Part shown: piece after piece, positions 31,466-44,181 of the stretch | How positions within the stretch are numbered: position 1 is the first letter of the stretch | Layout of the letters: each line of letters starts with the position of its first letter | Notes under the pieces: generated by a model | Told to the model about the DNA's origin: nothing | The model's database searches: none | Seen by the model: the letters and a program-made list of their open reading frames with translations, nothing else | Assembly (NCBI GenBank): GCA_019454045.1 | Contig: SKCR01015012.1 | Coordinates: 62,001 to 126,000 of the forward strand | Source of the DNA: Zanthoxylum bungeanum | Lineage: Eukaryota; Streptophyta; Magnoliopsida; Sapindales; Rutaceae | DNA length: 64,000 nucleotides | Direction of reading: 5' to 3' | Position numbers and translations under genes: made by a program

Positions 31466-32560
31466 TAAAAGTTAAAAATTATCTTTATAATTTAGATTGT
31501 GCACGCCAGTTCCATTATCTCCCAGGATGTCCACATATGTAAGTGGGTCTTTCACATTCCTTACTATACATCACTTGGTAATTAATTTGCTTTTTAAATT
31601 ATAAATAAATATTCTAAATTTTTCACATTCAAACGTTTTACATTTTATGCTATTAATATTTCATTAATAAATGAGCCAATAATACTTTCTTAATTTTTAA
31701 TCTTTCACATTTGTAAGTAATTAATGATATAATTAAATATCAATTTGAAATATTTTTATTAATAATATTATTTAAAATTTAAATTAAACTATACTTATAA
31801 ATAATATGAACACATAATTCATTGTATTATTTTAATAAAATTACCCAAAAAAAAAAACATTAGTAATTCACAAAAAAATAAGAATAATATAATAATTAAA
31901 AAGACAGAGAGCCAGAGCGGAAATAGAGAGAAAAGTACAAAGCAAACGGACAGCACAAAGCATCACGTGACTGACATTCATATGTTGCCACGTAGATGGG
32001 TAAAACTTGTGTCAGGACTCAAGGATTCATATATTTTTAGTTTTTATAATATGCTTTTTCTAGTTTCAACGTCTCCACAACTACAACAATTAGCAGTCGT
32101 GCTACCTCCACGTAACCACAAAATAAAATCGTTTAAATTTCATATTTTTTAAAAATCAAATATAATTTTTTTCTTGAATTAAAAACCATTTAATTATATC
32201 TAAATTAAACAAAAAGGGTATATTCTTTACATTGCCATAGCAGCCGGGTCAGCATTTAACAAATCTGACTCTCACCTACCACAAAGTTTCGATTAAAATA
32301 ATCTATCAATATTTAAAAGTCTTAATTAAGTAGTAAAATATTATTTTCCCCCAAATAAATAAATATATTTTTTTCTCAAAAGAATCAAAGTTTTTTATAA
32401 GCTGCACAAGAAAACAAATAATACCAGCCCCCAAGCCGTCGATTATCCCACAACAAATCATTGTCATCACACACGTCATCAATAGATTTTGTTTCACTTA
32501 AATTACTATGCATCTCACCGCAGTCAATTTTTCCAATCCCCAGTTTTAACTCGTTAGATG
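31466..32560. other. Intergenic, upstream of the OTU gene, no gene recognised
   Basis: AT-rich. The short frames at 31967-32152 and 32306-32497 carry no motif or splice support. Confidence 0.4.
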
Positions 32561-32562
32561 AA

Positions 32563-32584
32563 CACGTGACCGTTCATGCACGTG
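32563..32584. promoter_or_regulatory. Two G-box (CACGTG) motifs upstream of the OTU gene
   Basis: CACGTG occurs at 32563-32568 (ACACGTGAC) and 32579-32584 (GCACGTGTA), 16 bp apart and about 340 bp upstream of the ATG. Both match the ABRE/G-box core bound by bZIP and bHLH factors. Regulation by light or abscisic acid is inference. Confidence 0.45.
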
Positions 32585-32916
32585 TATTCCGTTGATGTAC
32601 GCAACACATTATCATTCAAATTACCTTTATAACCTTATCAGATTAAGAAAAAATGTTCAAAAAGTTTTCTATTTTGGTCATTTTAAGACATATCATAGAA
32701 AATCCAACCATTTTGGAATATTTTTACTTATACGGCGAGAGGCCCACACTTGGATGGAAAAAAAAGAGGAGGAAAAATTCGAAGAAAACACAGTGCCTGT
32801 TGTAAAAATTGGAGAGGTTTATAAACTAGAGCTGGTGGAGTGCGTAGCGTAGGCTAAGCCGTATTCGTCTGGCAGCGCAAGTTAGCGACGATCAAATTTT
32901 ATTCACCAATCCGGTG

Positions 32917-34665
32917 ATGCTTGGAGTTCTTTGCGCACGTCACAAGCCGTGGATCCTGAATTCAATCTCTTTACTCGTTCACAGTTCATCGGCGGCTCAC
33001 CAGAACAGGTTCGTTCACTATCCGATTCATGTTCAATTTCCCGACCGCCGTAGGCATCATTCCACCGCGTGTCGACTTGGCGGCGGTGGCTTGAGCGTCA
33101 GCGGCGGCGCGGCGTCGATATGGCACGCCATCCTTCCCTCCGATAGAGGAGGCGTTGGATGCGGTTGTCGACGCCGGAGGGATGGGAGGAAGCCGGGTGA
33201 GGGGTCGTGGAATGCGGCGTGGGACGAGAGACCGGCGCGGTGGCTCCACCGAGCCGACTCGGCTTGGCTTCTGTTCGGCGTCTGCAGCTGCCTCGCGCCA
33301 ATCGAATACTGGACTGAGTCGACTGACTCGAATTCGGAGACCGTATCGGCTTTTGAAGAGAAAACTAAGATCGACGGTGGTGATGATTTGAATTTGAAAA
33401 GCTGTGAATTGACAAATGAAAGACCTTTTAAAGTCACAGGTAAGTGACACTAATCAATTATGTTTTTATAATTTAACAATCGCATAGTAATTGCAATTTT
33501 AATCAAATTTTATTCAATTAATTCATAATCAGGAGTGATAGCGGATGGGAGATGTTTGTTTAGAGCAATAGCGCATGGAGTGTGTTTGAAAAGCGGGGAA
33601 GAAGTGCCAGATGATGAACGTCAAAGAGAACTTGCTGATGAATTAAGAGCTCAAGTATTGACAATAATAACTTTGATTCTATTTGTGATTTTATTTATTT
33701 ATGAGGTTGAAATTTTATGATCTCCCTGCTTTTGTTATGTTAGGTTGTGGATGAGCTTTTAAAGAGGCGGAAAGAAACAGAATGGTGAGCCTTGATTTAG
33801 ATATTGTGATTGTAAATGTTTTTTCCTTAATTTCTATGGATTGATTTTCGTTTAGAACGTGATACATTGATTGGGGTGTTTTCGATTTGTTCAGGTTTAT
33901 TGAAGGAGATTTTGATACATATGTGAAGGAAATTCAGCGGCCATATGTATGGGGTGGAGAGCCTGAATTGCTGATGGCTTCTCATGTTTTGAAGTGAGTT
34001 TTGTAAACCATATAAACTGCCACTTTTAACTAGTTTTCTCTTATGAATCCGTATTTGGCTGTTCGGGCTTTGGCATACTATAAATGATGATTATTCTAGA
34101 TGTGTATGTATGGCATTTATGTGAATCCAATAGACATCGGTATATTTATGAGATTTAGCACTACGCACGGCACCAATGAGATTTACCCAAAAGAGAGAAA
34201 AAATGTTCCATGAAGTAGATTGAGTCTTTTTACTCAAGCTTGCAAGTATGCATACGATTCATCAAAGCGAAATGTAGTATCTTTCTTCTTGGGAAGTTTG
34301 TTTGTTAGTTCATTTTGTTCATTTTCTCAAGATTGAATATAGGGTGTGTCATTGGATGATGTCAATGCATAACAAGTATCTGTTTATTTCCACCAAACTT
34401 CATCTTCAAATTTCCACTTGAGCTTCTCTTATGATTGATATTTAGTCCCTTGCATATATTGTGCTTCAACATTGACACACCTTCTCCAATCTGTGGGTCC
34501 AGGAAACTTATATCAGTCTTCATGATTGATAAAAGCTCAGGTAATTTGCTAAACATTGCAAACTATGGTGAAGAATATCAGAAGGATAAAGAATCTCCCA
34601 TCAATGTGCTATTTCATGGTTATGGTCATTACGACATATTGGAGACTCTATCAAAGCAAAGGTAG
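32917..34665 (+). CDS. OTU-domain cysteine protease (putative deubiquitinase), 5 exons, 315 aa
   Basis: Exons: 32917-33439, 33533-33654, 33744-33784, 33895-33993 and 34503-34665 (948 nt), all GT-AG with consistent phase. Exon 1 is GC-rich and encodes a poorly conserved, Arg-rich N terminus with a short hydrophobic stretch (WLLFGVCSCLAP), possibly for targeting or membrane anchoring. The OTU domain begins at about residue 175 with VIADGRCLFRAIAHG, which holds the catalytic Asp-Gly-x-Cys. It continues through FIEGDFDTYV and YVWGGEPELLMASHVL and ends with LFHGYGHYD, which holds the catalytic His. The layout matches the Arabidopsis At3g57810-type OTU proteins as I recall them. OTU enzymes cleave ubiquitin chains; the substrate here is unknown. 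The start is the first ATG of exon 1, and an in-frame GTG just upstream was not used. Confidence 0.88.
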
Positions 34666-35825
34666 TGAAAAAGGTAAACCAGTAGGAGATAGGGTATTGT
34701 TTTATAGAAATTTTACTCGTGTTGAATTTAATGTGCCCATATTTATCTGAAGGAGAGAGCTTGTAATTTCATAATGGGGCATACCAGTAAAACTGGAAGC
34801 TTTCCCAAGATCAATAAGTTTGGAAGCTTTCCCAAGATCAATAAGTTTGGTTTAACATTGTCAATTCAGGCAATAATTAAGCTTGGTTAATTTTTATAGT
34901 TCCCGTGATTGTTTTTTATTATCGTGAAACGCAATCAAGATGTCAAATTACTGATTTAGTTTGGTTTATTCATTTCTTCTTTGAAAGTTTCAGTGAATTT
35001 TTCTTCTCACATGTTCAACAGTAGAATCTTGTGTTCTTGTGATAGTATTGCAGTAGACGCAGTTTGTAACAAAATCTTAGGCCTATGAAAACACCGATCT
35101 TTGTTCTTAACTTGAGCTAGAAGCAAATATAATTACAAATGTGAGGGGATTACAGGGGATTGGCATTGGATGGATTATATTACTGATGCTTTTCTCATCT
35201 TATTTCCAGCTGATGACAAACTTGTTTTAATTATTTCAGTTATATATCTAATCGGATAGATGAGGTACAGTTCTAACTATTATTAGAACAGAGTTTCCAT
35301 AACTTCCATTATATGATTGATTTGGGCTATATCCCATATGGTATTATGCGGAGCCAAGAATACAGCTTATCGTAGACGGATATTCAATTTTCTATGATTG
35401 ATATTCAATTCTTTTAATCAAATAAAATCTCCATTTATGAACTTAGTTTGATGTTATAGTATAAAAACTATAATGAAAAAAAGCCATGCTTTACTTTTTG
35501 TAATCCATTATTTCAAGTGATCCATGTTCCTATTGTAATTATTTTATTAGTAATTTTTTCATCTACCTACTTTGCTGAGTTGTTGGATAACATTACACAA
35601 GAAAGAAAAAAGAAAAGATTTGTTCCAATCTCCACATCAAAATGTAATTCATTCATTCTTTATTCTTCTTATAATTTCATTGAATTATTGTATGCTGATT
35701 TAATTTCTTGTGGCTTTAGCTAGTCTTCTTTTTTCGAGAAGTTCAGGGGCCGACCATAGGGGATTCTTTGAAAAATATACCAATTGATTGATTATTTAGC
35801 CCAATTATGCAAAATTTAGGGGTTC
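34666..35825. other. 3' flank of the OTU gene, no gene; 27-bp duplication
   Basis: The 3' UTR is probably included. A 27-bp tandem duplication (ggaagctttcccaagatcaa...) occupies 34795-34848. Small frames at 34556-34750 and 35517-35723 are unsupported. Confidence 0.5.
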
Positions 35826-36053
35826 TTTTTTTTTTGAATTACAATTCTACGGATATACAATCTGAAATCTACTGGGATATTCAATACATACAATTATCGC
35901 ACACCTAGACATCTACGTCTACTAAGAGACGAGTCCTAACCGGAAATATCTACTCTCACTCAAATAATCGGGTAGAAATCTACTCCCAAATCCCAATTTT
36001 TGGGATTGGAGCCTGCTTGGACTCGAACACATGTTCTCAACATGTGTTACCAC

Positions 36054-39002
36054 TCGACCCGGCCGGCGGTTCGGAACCGAACCGAACCGGCCGGTTTCCG
36101 GTTCCACACTTAAGTGGAACCGGAAACTCGAACCGAACCGGAACCGAACGGTTCGGTTCCGGTTCGGTTCGGTTCCTTTTTTTTTTTAATTAATTAAAAT
36201 AAAAAAATGAGAGGAGTCAAAGCTTAAATAAAAAAAAATTTATTAATTAAAAAAAATGAAATTAAATTTATAAATAAAAAAAAATTATTACATTGAAGAG
36301 CTTGAGCTTAAATTTTTTAAAATTTAAGTTGCCTACGTATCCTCCAAGGGTGAGAGGAATCAAAGCTCACGTAGTTCCATTACAAGTTTAAGACATATCC
36401 CCTTTGTAAATTATAATTTTACATTTATCAATCATCATTATCAGTTGATCCTTCGGCTCCGGGTCCGCAGCTTCCGCTTGCACTTGTTGCAGAAGCATTA
36501 TCGAACAAATCTTCAAAATCATCGGGGGCATCTTCTTGTTGTCTCAGATCAGCTCGAGTCCAATCATCCACACAAGCTGTTGCTTCTAGAGTGCTTGGAT
36601 GTAATGAAGATCGCCTAGCTTCCAATATATTACCTCCCAAGCTGAAGGCTTGCTCAACCGCAACGGTGGAAATAGGTGCTGCCAATATCTCTTTAGCAAT
36701 AATAGATAAAACAAGATATATATTTTGATGCCGGTTCCACCATTCAAGGATTTTAAAATTTTTACTGCATAAACTTTCATTAGAAAACTCAAAATTTGTA
36801 GATAAATAATTTTCTAATTCAGGGTTATTAGTTGTTGTCGTATCCCTAGATTTTTTATTTCGTTGCAATAACCAACGATCCCCTGCGCTAAGTCTTGGTT
36901 GAATTACCGGTTCGCTACTACTAGATTGACCTATTGTTCCTAAGTTATATCTTACAATATAATCATTAAATAAAATAATTAAATCACTTCTTAAATTCGT
37001 CATTATGCTCGTAATATCAATGTCATCTAATATTCCTAAATAACCATAGTAAGCTTGTAAACCACCATTCAAACCTTCTAATTTAAATCTAGGATCAAAA
37101 ACAGCAGCAATAAGATAAAGTAAAGGAATTTCTCTAAAATAATTCAACCATTTTACCTTCATAACAGTAATGGCTTCGAGCAAAACAATATCATTAGGGT
37201 CGTTACTGTCAACATGTTCATCGATAGTGCCAACAATATTCAAACTCTTAAGAAGAAATAAATGTGCAGTGGGATAATAAACACCGCTAAAAACTAAAGT
37301 AGCATCATTAAAAACTCTTAAAATATCTAAAATTCTTTCACAAATATCCCATTGACTAGGATAAAGTGTGATATTTTGAACATGTTGAGAAAAAAAACTA
37401 CATAATGCATCTTTGTATTGAAGTGCTTGACATAAAAGAAAATAAGTAGAATTCCAACGTGTTGGAACATCTCTAGAAAATTTAATCGGTTTAATACCAT
37501 TTATTTTACAAAACTTGGTCCATTCCCTCCTAACTTGAGAATATGAGAATATGACCAAATACAGTTAAGTGCCGTTTTAATAGGATCAAGGAAAGGAGAT
37601 AATAATTTTAGACCGTCTTGCACACATAAGTTTAGGACATGACATGTACAACGAATATGAAAAAATCGACCCCCTAAATTTGGTTGACATATTTCTTTTA
37701 AATCATTGATGGATGCAGTATTTGCAGATGCATTATCAAATCCAATTGTTAAAATTTTTTCTCCTAAACCATATTCATCAAAAATTACTTTCATCATTCT
37801 ATAAATATTATGTGCAGTATGTTGGTCATCAAAAACTCTAAATGCAATGATTCGTTTTTGCATGGTAAATGATGCATCAATCCAATGACAAGTCACACCC
37901 ATGTATGAGTGTGTTTGCCAATGGTCACTCCAAATATCAGAACATATAGAAATACGACATTTCATCTCTTTAAATATTTCATTTAAAATAATTTTACCAT
38001 CTTTATATAATTTGAAAATATGACGTTTTGTTGTGTTTCGAGTCATTCTACATGCAGCAGGGTTTAAAGCATTATGCACGTAATTAGTAAAATGAAGTTT
38101 TTCACCAAAGCTTAAAGAAAGATGTGCCATACATGTTAATTTCGCAAATTCTTCTCTATTTTTTGCATCATAATATTTAAATAAATCTACACTACTCGTA
38201 CCTCTACTAGATGATGCGTATCTGGCCATTTGAGTCTGCGTCGTATCAATGCCAAATTCAATCGGATGATGTTTCTCCATGTGCTTGATCATATTTCCGT
38301 ATCCACCAGAAAATTTATAGATAACCCCACAATAGTTGCAAATTGCTCGTTGTGAACCATCGTCTAGGCGTTCCAAATTAAAATGAATTTTGAAAATATC
38401 GGAGGACCGAGCCTTAACTTCTCTTCTCCGTGATTGTGCACTGACACTAGGGCCGCTCTCTTGGGTCGGCATATTTGACATTATGTTCTCGGATGAGCTT
38501 GCCATTTGAATAATTGCGATGCGAATGTCGAATGATAACAAATTAATTAACAACTAAAATAAGAGAATTGTATTGAAGTAAGATTGAGAATAAGAGATTT
38601 ATAGAAAATGAGAGAGTTGAGAAATTGGTGTGATGAAATTATGAAAAATGAATCATATTTATAGAATTTTAGAATTTTTTTGATACCAAAAATGCCCCTA
38701 AATATAACCGTTTTATTACCGTTATTAGGGGTACATTAGTAATTTTTATTTTATATAATAAAAAAAAAATTTCTAATTTTATTTTTATTTTTATTTTTGG
38801 CAGGGAGCCGTTTGGCAGGGAGCCAAGAACCCTACGGTTCCAACAGGAACCCGACGGTTCCAACCGGAACCGTCCGAACCGGTGGAACCGTACGGTTCCA
38901 CCGGTTCGGACCGGTTCGAGTTGGGGTGGAACCCCAACCGAACCGGTCCCATTCCGGTTCGGTTCCGGTTCCGAACCGGAACCGGAACCGTGGCCGGGTC
39001 TA
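36054..39002 (-). mobile_element. hAT transposon, 2.95 kb, TSD GTTACCAC, near-complete
   Basis: Termini TCGACCCGGCC (left) and, reversed, TAGACCCGGCC (right) are flanked by the perfect 8-bp repeat GTTACCAC (36046-36053 and 39003-39010). Subterminal regions are packed with ggttcggttccggttc-type inverted motifs, the usual transposase binding clusters. It carries one transposase gene on the minus strand, disabled by a single frameshift. Confidence 0.9.
36428..38505 (-). pseudogene. hAT transposase with one frameshift (8-bp tandem duplication)
   Basis: The first part (38505 down to about 37545) begins MASSSENIMSNMPTQ. It has a BED zinc finger (CNYCGVIYKF...HMEKHH) and RNase-H-like blocks (SICSDIWSDHW, FDNASANTASI, RCTCHVLNLCVQDGL). 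The second part (37558-36428) continues with RREWTKFCKINGIKPIKF, TRWNSTYFLL and the C-terminal hAT dimerisation domain (LEWWNRHQ, AKEILAAPISTVAVEQAFS). The two overlap in different frames because AGAATATG is duplicated in tandem at 37538-37553 (+8 bp). Apart from this no stop interrupts about 690 codons. An upstream in-frame Met exists at 38553, but the family-like start is the inner one. Confidence 0.88.
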
Positions 39003-39010
39003 GTTACCAC

Positions 39011-40686
39011 TGGGTCATTATTAGGTTTTTATATCCATTTCAACCAATCATAATATAGAGTGACTAAAATACCCTATCTGTCACCAACTTTATCTGAAAC
39101 GTCTTCTATTTCCATACAAGCATTCTCTTCAACGTCTTCTCTTAACATTTTTCTCTCTTTCAAGTTTCAATCGTATTCTTTCTCTAATTTCTCTCCTTAT
39201 ACTCATCTCAAAATTCATTTTTTTTTCTTTTGAAAATTGAACATTCAGTTCCTTCAATTGAGGGGGGGATTAAATATGTAAAATTTTGGGGGATTAAATA
39301 AGTAAAATTTTATTAAATTATAGGTAATAATAGAGTACACAATGTGTTCGATAAAATGTCAATCTTAAGTTGGTATATACCACGGCTGTGCAATGGCACT
39401 CATCGCACACCGAAATGACGGTGCGATGAGTGTCATCGCACACCTATCGCACCGTCATTATTCTTTGCCGTTATGAGTTGGTTTCAAGTGTAATTTTGTC
39501 CGAACAAAGTTTATTTGGCTAGATGGGTAATAAGAACATAATAATGGGTAATTTTGTTATATTTCTCATGGATTGACATAATTGTCCCTATTATAATTTT
39601 AAAATTTCAAAAACATCCTACCAAAACTCACCGTTTTAATGTTGATGAACGAAATTCGATAGGGTTAATAATATATTAGTTGTAGCTAGTAATATCATCA
39701 TTGGAAATGTGAGGGCAAGTCGAGGCAGATTCAAGTGGTGCCTACATATTTGTTTGACCTAGAGAGAAAGCAAATTACAAAAGTCAAATATCTGTACCAC
39801 AGAGATAATCTTTTGGGATTATTATCACTTTATCAGTTGTATTATTTTAATTCTTGTCGACATTCTGCCAGCCTTATTGATTCTTATGCTTCCTATTTGT
39901 ATTATCTAAGGGTGTGTTTGGTTTACAATTTTCATGGAAAATAAATGAAGAATGAACAAAAGAATGATTATTCCTTTGTTTGATTTGTATATTGTATTTG
40001 TAGGGGTGAATAGTCATAATTATTTTTCCTCAATTCTCCATAAACCATAATTCTCATGGACAAGCAATGTTATTTGTGTTATTTGTTCAATTTTCCAGTT
40101 TCAAGAGCATGAATTTTATATCTATAATAAATCTATTAAATTTTTACCTAGGGTTACCAATGAAATTACATATAATATTTTTATACGAAACTCAAATTCA
40201 TGATTTAAACCAAATAAGATAATTTTTATTATTTGCTAACTCATTCTCGGATTATGTTAGTGCTAAACTCGCCTCATTCCCACCTCAATAAAATTAGTTA
40301 CTTATTCTAAAATAAAGTTAAACATACAAAAATAATTTAGATCTTGAATCTTTTTTATTTTCTGTGAAAAAATATTATAGTACATAATAGAATATAAAGA
40401 AATGAACTCAATGATATAACTCGTCACCAGCTTTATTTTCTCATGACAAAATCTCAACTTACTATTTTACAAACTACTCAAATTCAAGAAAATGTTTTCC
40501 TTCACTTTCCTTTTCTATACATGGTAAAAAATTTATAACCATTGCTCAAATTCACCTTAAAAGAATACCCAACCTTTTATAGCAGTAATCTAAAAATGTA
40601 AACCAAATAAAAAAAAAAAAGCTTCAAATAAAGTAAATCACACATCATCTGTTGAAATAGTATTTGATTGTGCAAAGCAAACTCCT
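39011..40686. other. Intergenic between the hAT/SINE and the CSLA gene
   Basis: No gene recognised. The 3' UTR of the CSLA gene probably lies near 40500-40686 (minus strand). It contains the hairpin region described separately. Confidence 0.45.
39393..39460. repeat. Overlapping inverted repeats with alternative pairings
   Basis: 'atggcactcatcgcac' (39393-39408) can pair with 'gtgcgatgagtgtcat' (39421-39436). The segment 'aatgacggtgcgat' around 39414-39427 can alternatively pair with 'atcgcaccgtcatt' downstream (to about 39460). This is probably a remnant of a foldback element; no gene context. Confidence 0.6.
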
Positions 40687-43600
40687 CTAGTTTGGAACAA
40701 AAGTGCCGATGTAACCAAACCCAGCAACGAAGAAGGCAATGGATTGAAGAAACAGGTATATGAAGTAATGATTCTTTCCGAAAGCCACATTATAGCATCC
40801 ACAAAAGAATAGGTAAGCCGCAACACCAAGTTCTAGCAAATGCAACCTGTTCGTTCATTTTCAAAATTAACAATGTGAGCGCGATTCAAATCTCGGATCT
40901 CTTATTACGTATCGAGTAGTAAACTGTGAACATAAGCATACCTTTCTCCGATCCTAATACGGGGTTTCTTATGAGTTTTTCCGCCTAGTTTTGTCTTGAG
41001 AGCATCTCCTAGTTTCTCGGTGACAACCCATTCGTTTACTCTTCCGGCCTCCAGTAAGCCAATAAATGTTGCCTTGGTCCGATGCAACGACATGACGTTT
41101 TCGAATAAGATCCAGAATACCACCAAGTGGATTGATCTGCAATTTTGATAATCTAAAGTATTAGAAACTCATAAATGTGACAGTACAGTATGAGCAACAA
41201 GAAGTGAAATAATACAGACCTTGGAGTGCCAACTGCATTAAGAAGAGTGATGATAGAAGGAATATAGACAGCTCCCCATTTGGGAACTTCAACTTCAGGA
41301 ACCAAAACTGTTGCCGGCAAAACGACGCAGTAGAATACAAATGTGACAATATGTGCAACAATTTTCCGAACGAAGAAGAAACTGTAAATCACATACAGTT
41401 TCTTCCACAAAGTGACTTTCTGCAACAAGGAGCAAAAATGATTACAAGGGAAAATGTAGAAACTGAAACATTAAGCAGTAACCATTAAAACATTACTTTG
41501 GTTCTAATAATTTCTGTTGCCATTTTCTTGAAGAGATTAGCTGGACCACAGGACCATCTGTGTTGCTGATACCTATAGGCCTTGAATGTACTTGGCAGTT
41601 CATTTTTCACCTATTAAATTATACAAAAAACAATTTGATCAATTTTTGAATTAATTCAAAAGGGATTTAGATTCTATATTGATTTGACAAAATGAAAATG
41701 AAAAAAAAAAAAAAAACTGTACCTTGAGATCACCAACATAAACAAATTTCCAGCCTTTGAGACTGGCTCTTACAGCCAAATCCATATCCTCCACAGTGGT
41801 TCTGTCCTTCCATCCTCCAGCTTCATTGAGTGCTGAAATTCTCCATACACCAGCTGTCCCTGTAACATTTAATTTTTTAATTTTTTTTATCACAATACAA
41901 ATCTAAAGATATATAATCTGGAATATTGAATACAAACATTATAGTACATCCAATTTTACGTCTAATAGAGACGAAATATCTACTTCCACTCAAATATGGG
42001 GATAATTCTACTCTCACTTTGGAGAGAATTTTCTACTCTCAAAATTGAGAGATTTTGACTCCGAGTCGAACTTGTGCCCTCCCACTTAATTTAATTTTTA
42101 AGTTCCCATTTCTTTAAATATGTTTTAATTACAAATTAATAATGATAGAAGATTACCATTGAAACCAAAGAAGGCATAGGTTGAAGAGCCAACTTCTTGT
42201 TCCACAGTGAAATGGTAATCTAGTGACATCTCTTGCATCCTTGTCATTAAGCATTCATCTGCATTAACTGCAATGCCATAAAAAAAAAAAAAAACCCCAC
42301 ATCACTGTCTAAATCATTAACTAAAATTGATCTTAAATGCTTCAAATTTTCCATTTCAGGATATTGATAAAAAAAATATACCATATTAATTAATTAATTA
42401 GTTGACCAAAACGTCATATGTAACATCTACAATACATTTTCACCTTTATATCAACATTAATTTAATTCCCTTTAGAAATCAAAATGAAAAAGAAGGAAAT
42501 TACTAGAATTACAATGAAAAGACAAACAAAAAGATCTAATTGTTTTGAAAAAGACATTCTTAATTACCCCAGAAGTGTGACATGGGTTAATGTAATGTTT
42601 TGTTCCAAAGACAAATCACCACAACAATTGTCACTTCTTTTTTTATTATTGATGGCCTATGCTATGTATGCCCCATTACTTTATTTTAATATTGAATTGC
42701 CAGCTCTGGTGGTAGCTTCATGTCATGCTCAAATGTGGACAAAAACAAAAACAAAAAAAGTGAAACACTTGGTCCAAATAAATTTCCAATATATATTAAA
42801 TTTATTAATAATTAAAAGCTGGCAATAGCTGCTGTCTTCTTCTATCATGATTTCTTTGGTCCCTGCAGTTATATAATAAAGACTTCAAATTTCACTAATC
42901 ACATGCCTAAAGTTATTACAATTGATACGTGGCAATATAAAATTAATACAAAAGTACATCTACCACCTCTGCAATATTCAATCAATATATCATTCAGTTT
43001 AAATTTAATAATAATAATAATCGAATAAAAACAAGAGAAAAGTTAAAGCAATGTCGTACACATGCTTCATACATCTAATAACCAAAAGCACCCAAAAAAT
43101 GTAAATAAAAATAAAAATAAAAATAAAGGCCACCGACAGTGGGACATACAAGTTTAACAACTAAATATCACTAATTAAAGACTAATAAAGATTAAGAAAA
43201 TCAATAGTTGTAGATAGCGTTGACAAAATAGTATTCAAGATTGATTAATAAATTAAATTAAATTAAAATATAGAATGAAATACCAAATTTCCAACGAGCT
43301 TGGACAAGAGCAATATCTGGGTTGTGAAGAAGAAATGGGACAGTGCGCCAAAGAAAGTCAGGTTCAGGCTGAAAGTCAGCATCAAAAATGGCAACGTAGT
43401 CACAATGTTTTACATAGCTATGCTTCATGCCTTCTTTTAAAGCACCAGCTTTGTATCCATTTCTGTTATCTCTTATCTCATACTTTATGTTTATGCCTTT
43501 GCTTCCCCATCTTTGGCACTCCAGCTCCACCAAATCCTGTAAATAATAATATAATTCAATAAGATTTCCGATAACACTGCGTATATCAGGATCTTTCTTT

Positions 43601-43774
43601 GTGCATGGTGTTCGTTCGAACGACAGACTCACCTTTATTGTTGGGTCTGTTGAGTCATCAAGAACTTGAATTATAATCCGATCAGACGGCCATGAGAGCC
43701 CACACGCAGCTCCAATTGATAGCTGATAAACCTGCAGCTGACATATATGATCAAAATGGTGGAACTGTAAAAGT

Positions 43775-43811
<37 letters not shown>

Positions 43812-44181
43812 ATCAACAACAACTCTCGAAGTGGCCAAATTTGGTTACCTCTTTTTCATTGTACATTGGGATTTGTACTAAAACCATAGGATAAGCTGAG
43901 TTACCAAGCTCAACATCATCCTTCATAGCCTCCCATTTGTATTTTTTTTCAGGTTTCCTGCGAAATAGCTTTAACAAAACTATAACAATTCCCATGTAAA
44001 CTCTTTCAATGAAGAGCATTATGGACATGGCCAAGCAAAAAAACACAAGCACTTTCAATACTGGCACTATCAATGGTGCCTTCGTTTGCTGCCACATCAA
44101 TCCCATTTGACCCGAAAACCTGTCAGGAAAAATGATGGTGGCTGCTGAAACTGAAGCTGAAGCTGATGAATCTCTGTCCAT
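40687..44181 (-). CDS. CSLA9: Cellulose synthase-like A, glucomannan 4-beta-mannosyltransferase, 9 exons, 533 aa
   Basis: Exons: 44181-43849, 43731-43633, 43536-43284, 42267-42157, 41859-41723, 41610-41497, 41419-41220, 41136-40942 and 40846-40687 (1,602 nt). All are GT-AG and the phases join without a break. The length of 533 aa equals that of Arabidopsis CSLA9. A membrane segment lies near residues 37-70. The GT2 catalytic domain follows: [33 protein letters not shown] and QQHRW (Q-x-x-R-W), so all D,D,D,QxxRW residues are present. Four or so further membrane helices end at [13 protein letters not shown] enzymes act in the Golgi, using GDP-mannose (and GDP-glucose) to build the (gluco)mannan backbone of the cell wall. 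CSLA2 is a close alternative assignment. Intron 4 carries an antisense SINE and intron 1 a TA microsatellite (about 43778-43810). Confidence 0.93.
41881..42088 (-). mobile_element. SINE (family B, minus strand) in CSLA intron 4
   Basis: A T run at the left end is the reversed poly-A tail, and at the right end a B box (gttcgactcgg on the minus strand). It is related to the SINE at 35826-39030 (shared 'gagtagaatt...ctctcactcaaat' blocks). Flanked by near-identical ATTTAATTTTT(T)AA (41867-41880 and 42089-42101). The host gene is also on the minus strand, so the SINE is sense with respect to it. Confidence 0.75.

Larger units (their letters stand above)
35826..39030 (-). mobile_element. SINE (family B, minus strand), split by a hAT element
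   Basis: The T run at 35826-35835 is the reversed poly-A tail. On the minus strand the 5' end has a pol III A-box-like 'cagtggtaacacatgttgag' and a B box (gttcgagtcc). The hAT element 36054-39002 is inserted in the A-box region. The outer boundary near 39030 is approximate because no clear SINE target duplication was found. Confidence 0.6.

Noticed and set aside
32986..33450. Long antisense frames opposite OTU exon 1
   Set aside because: They are shadows of a GC-rich exon on the plus strand; the plus-strand exon joins in phase to the OTU domain.
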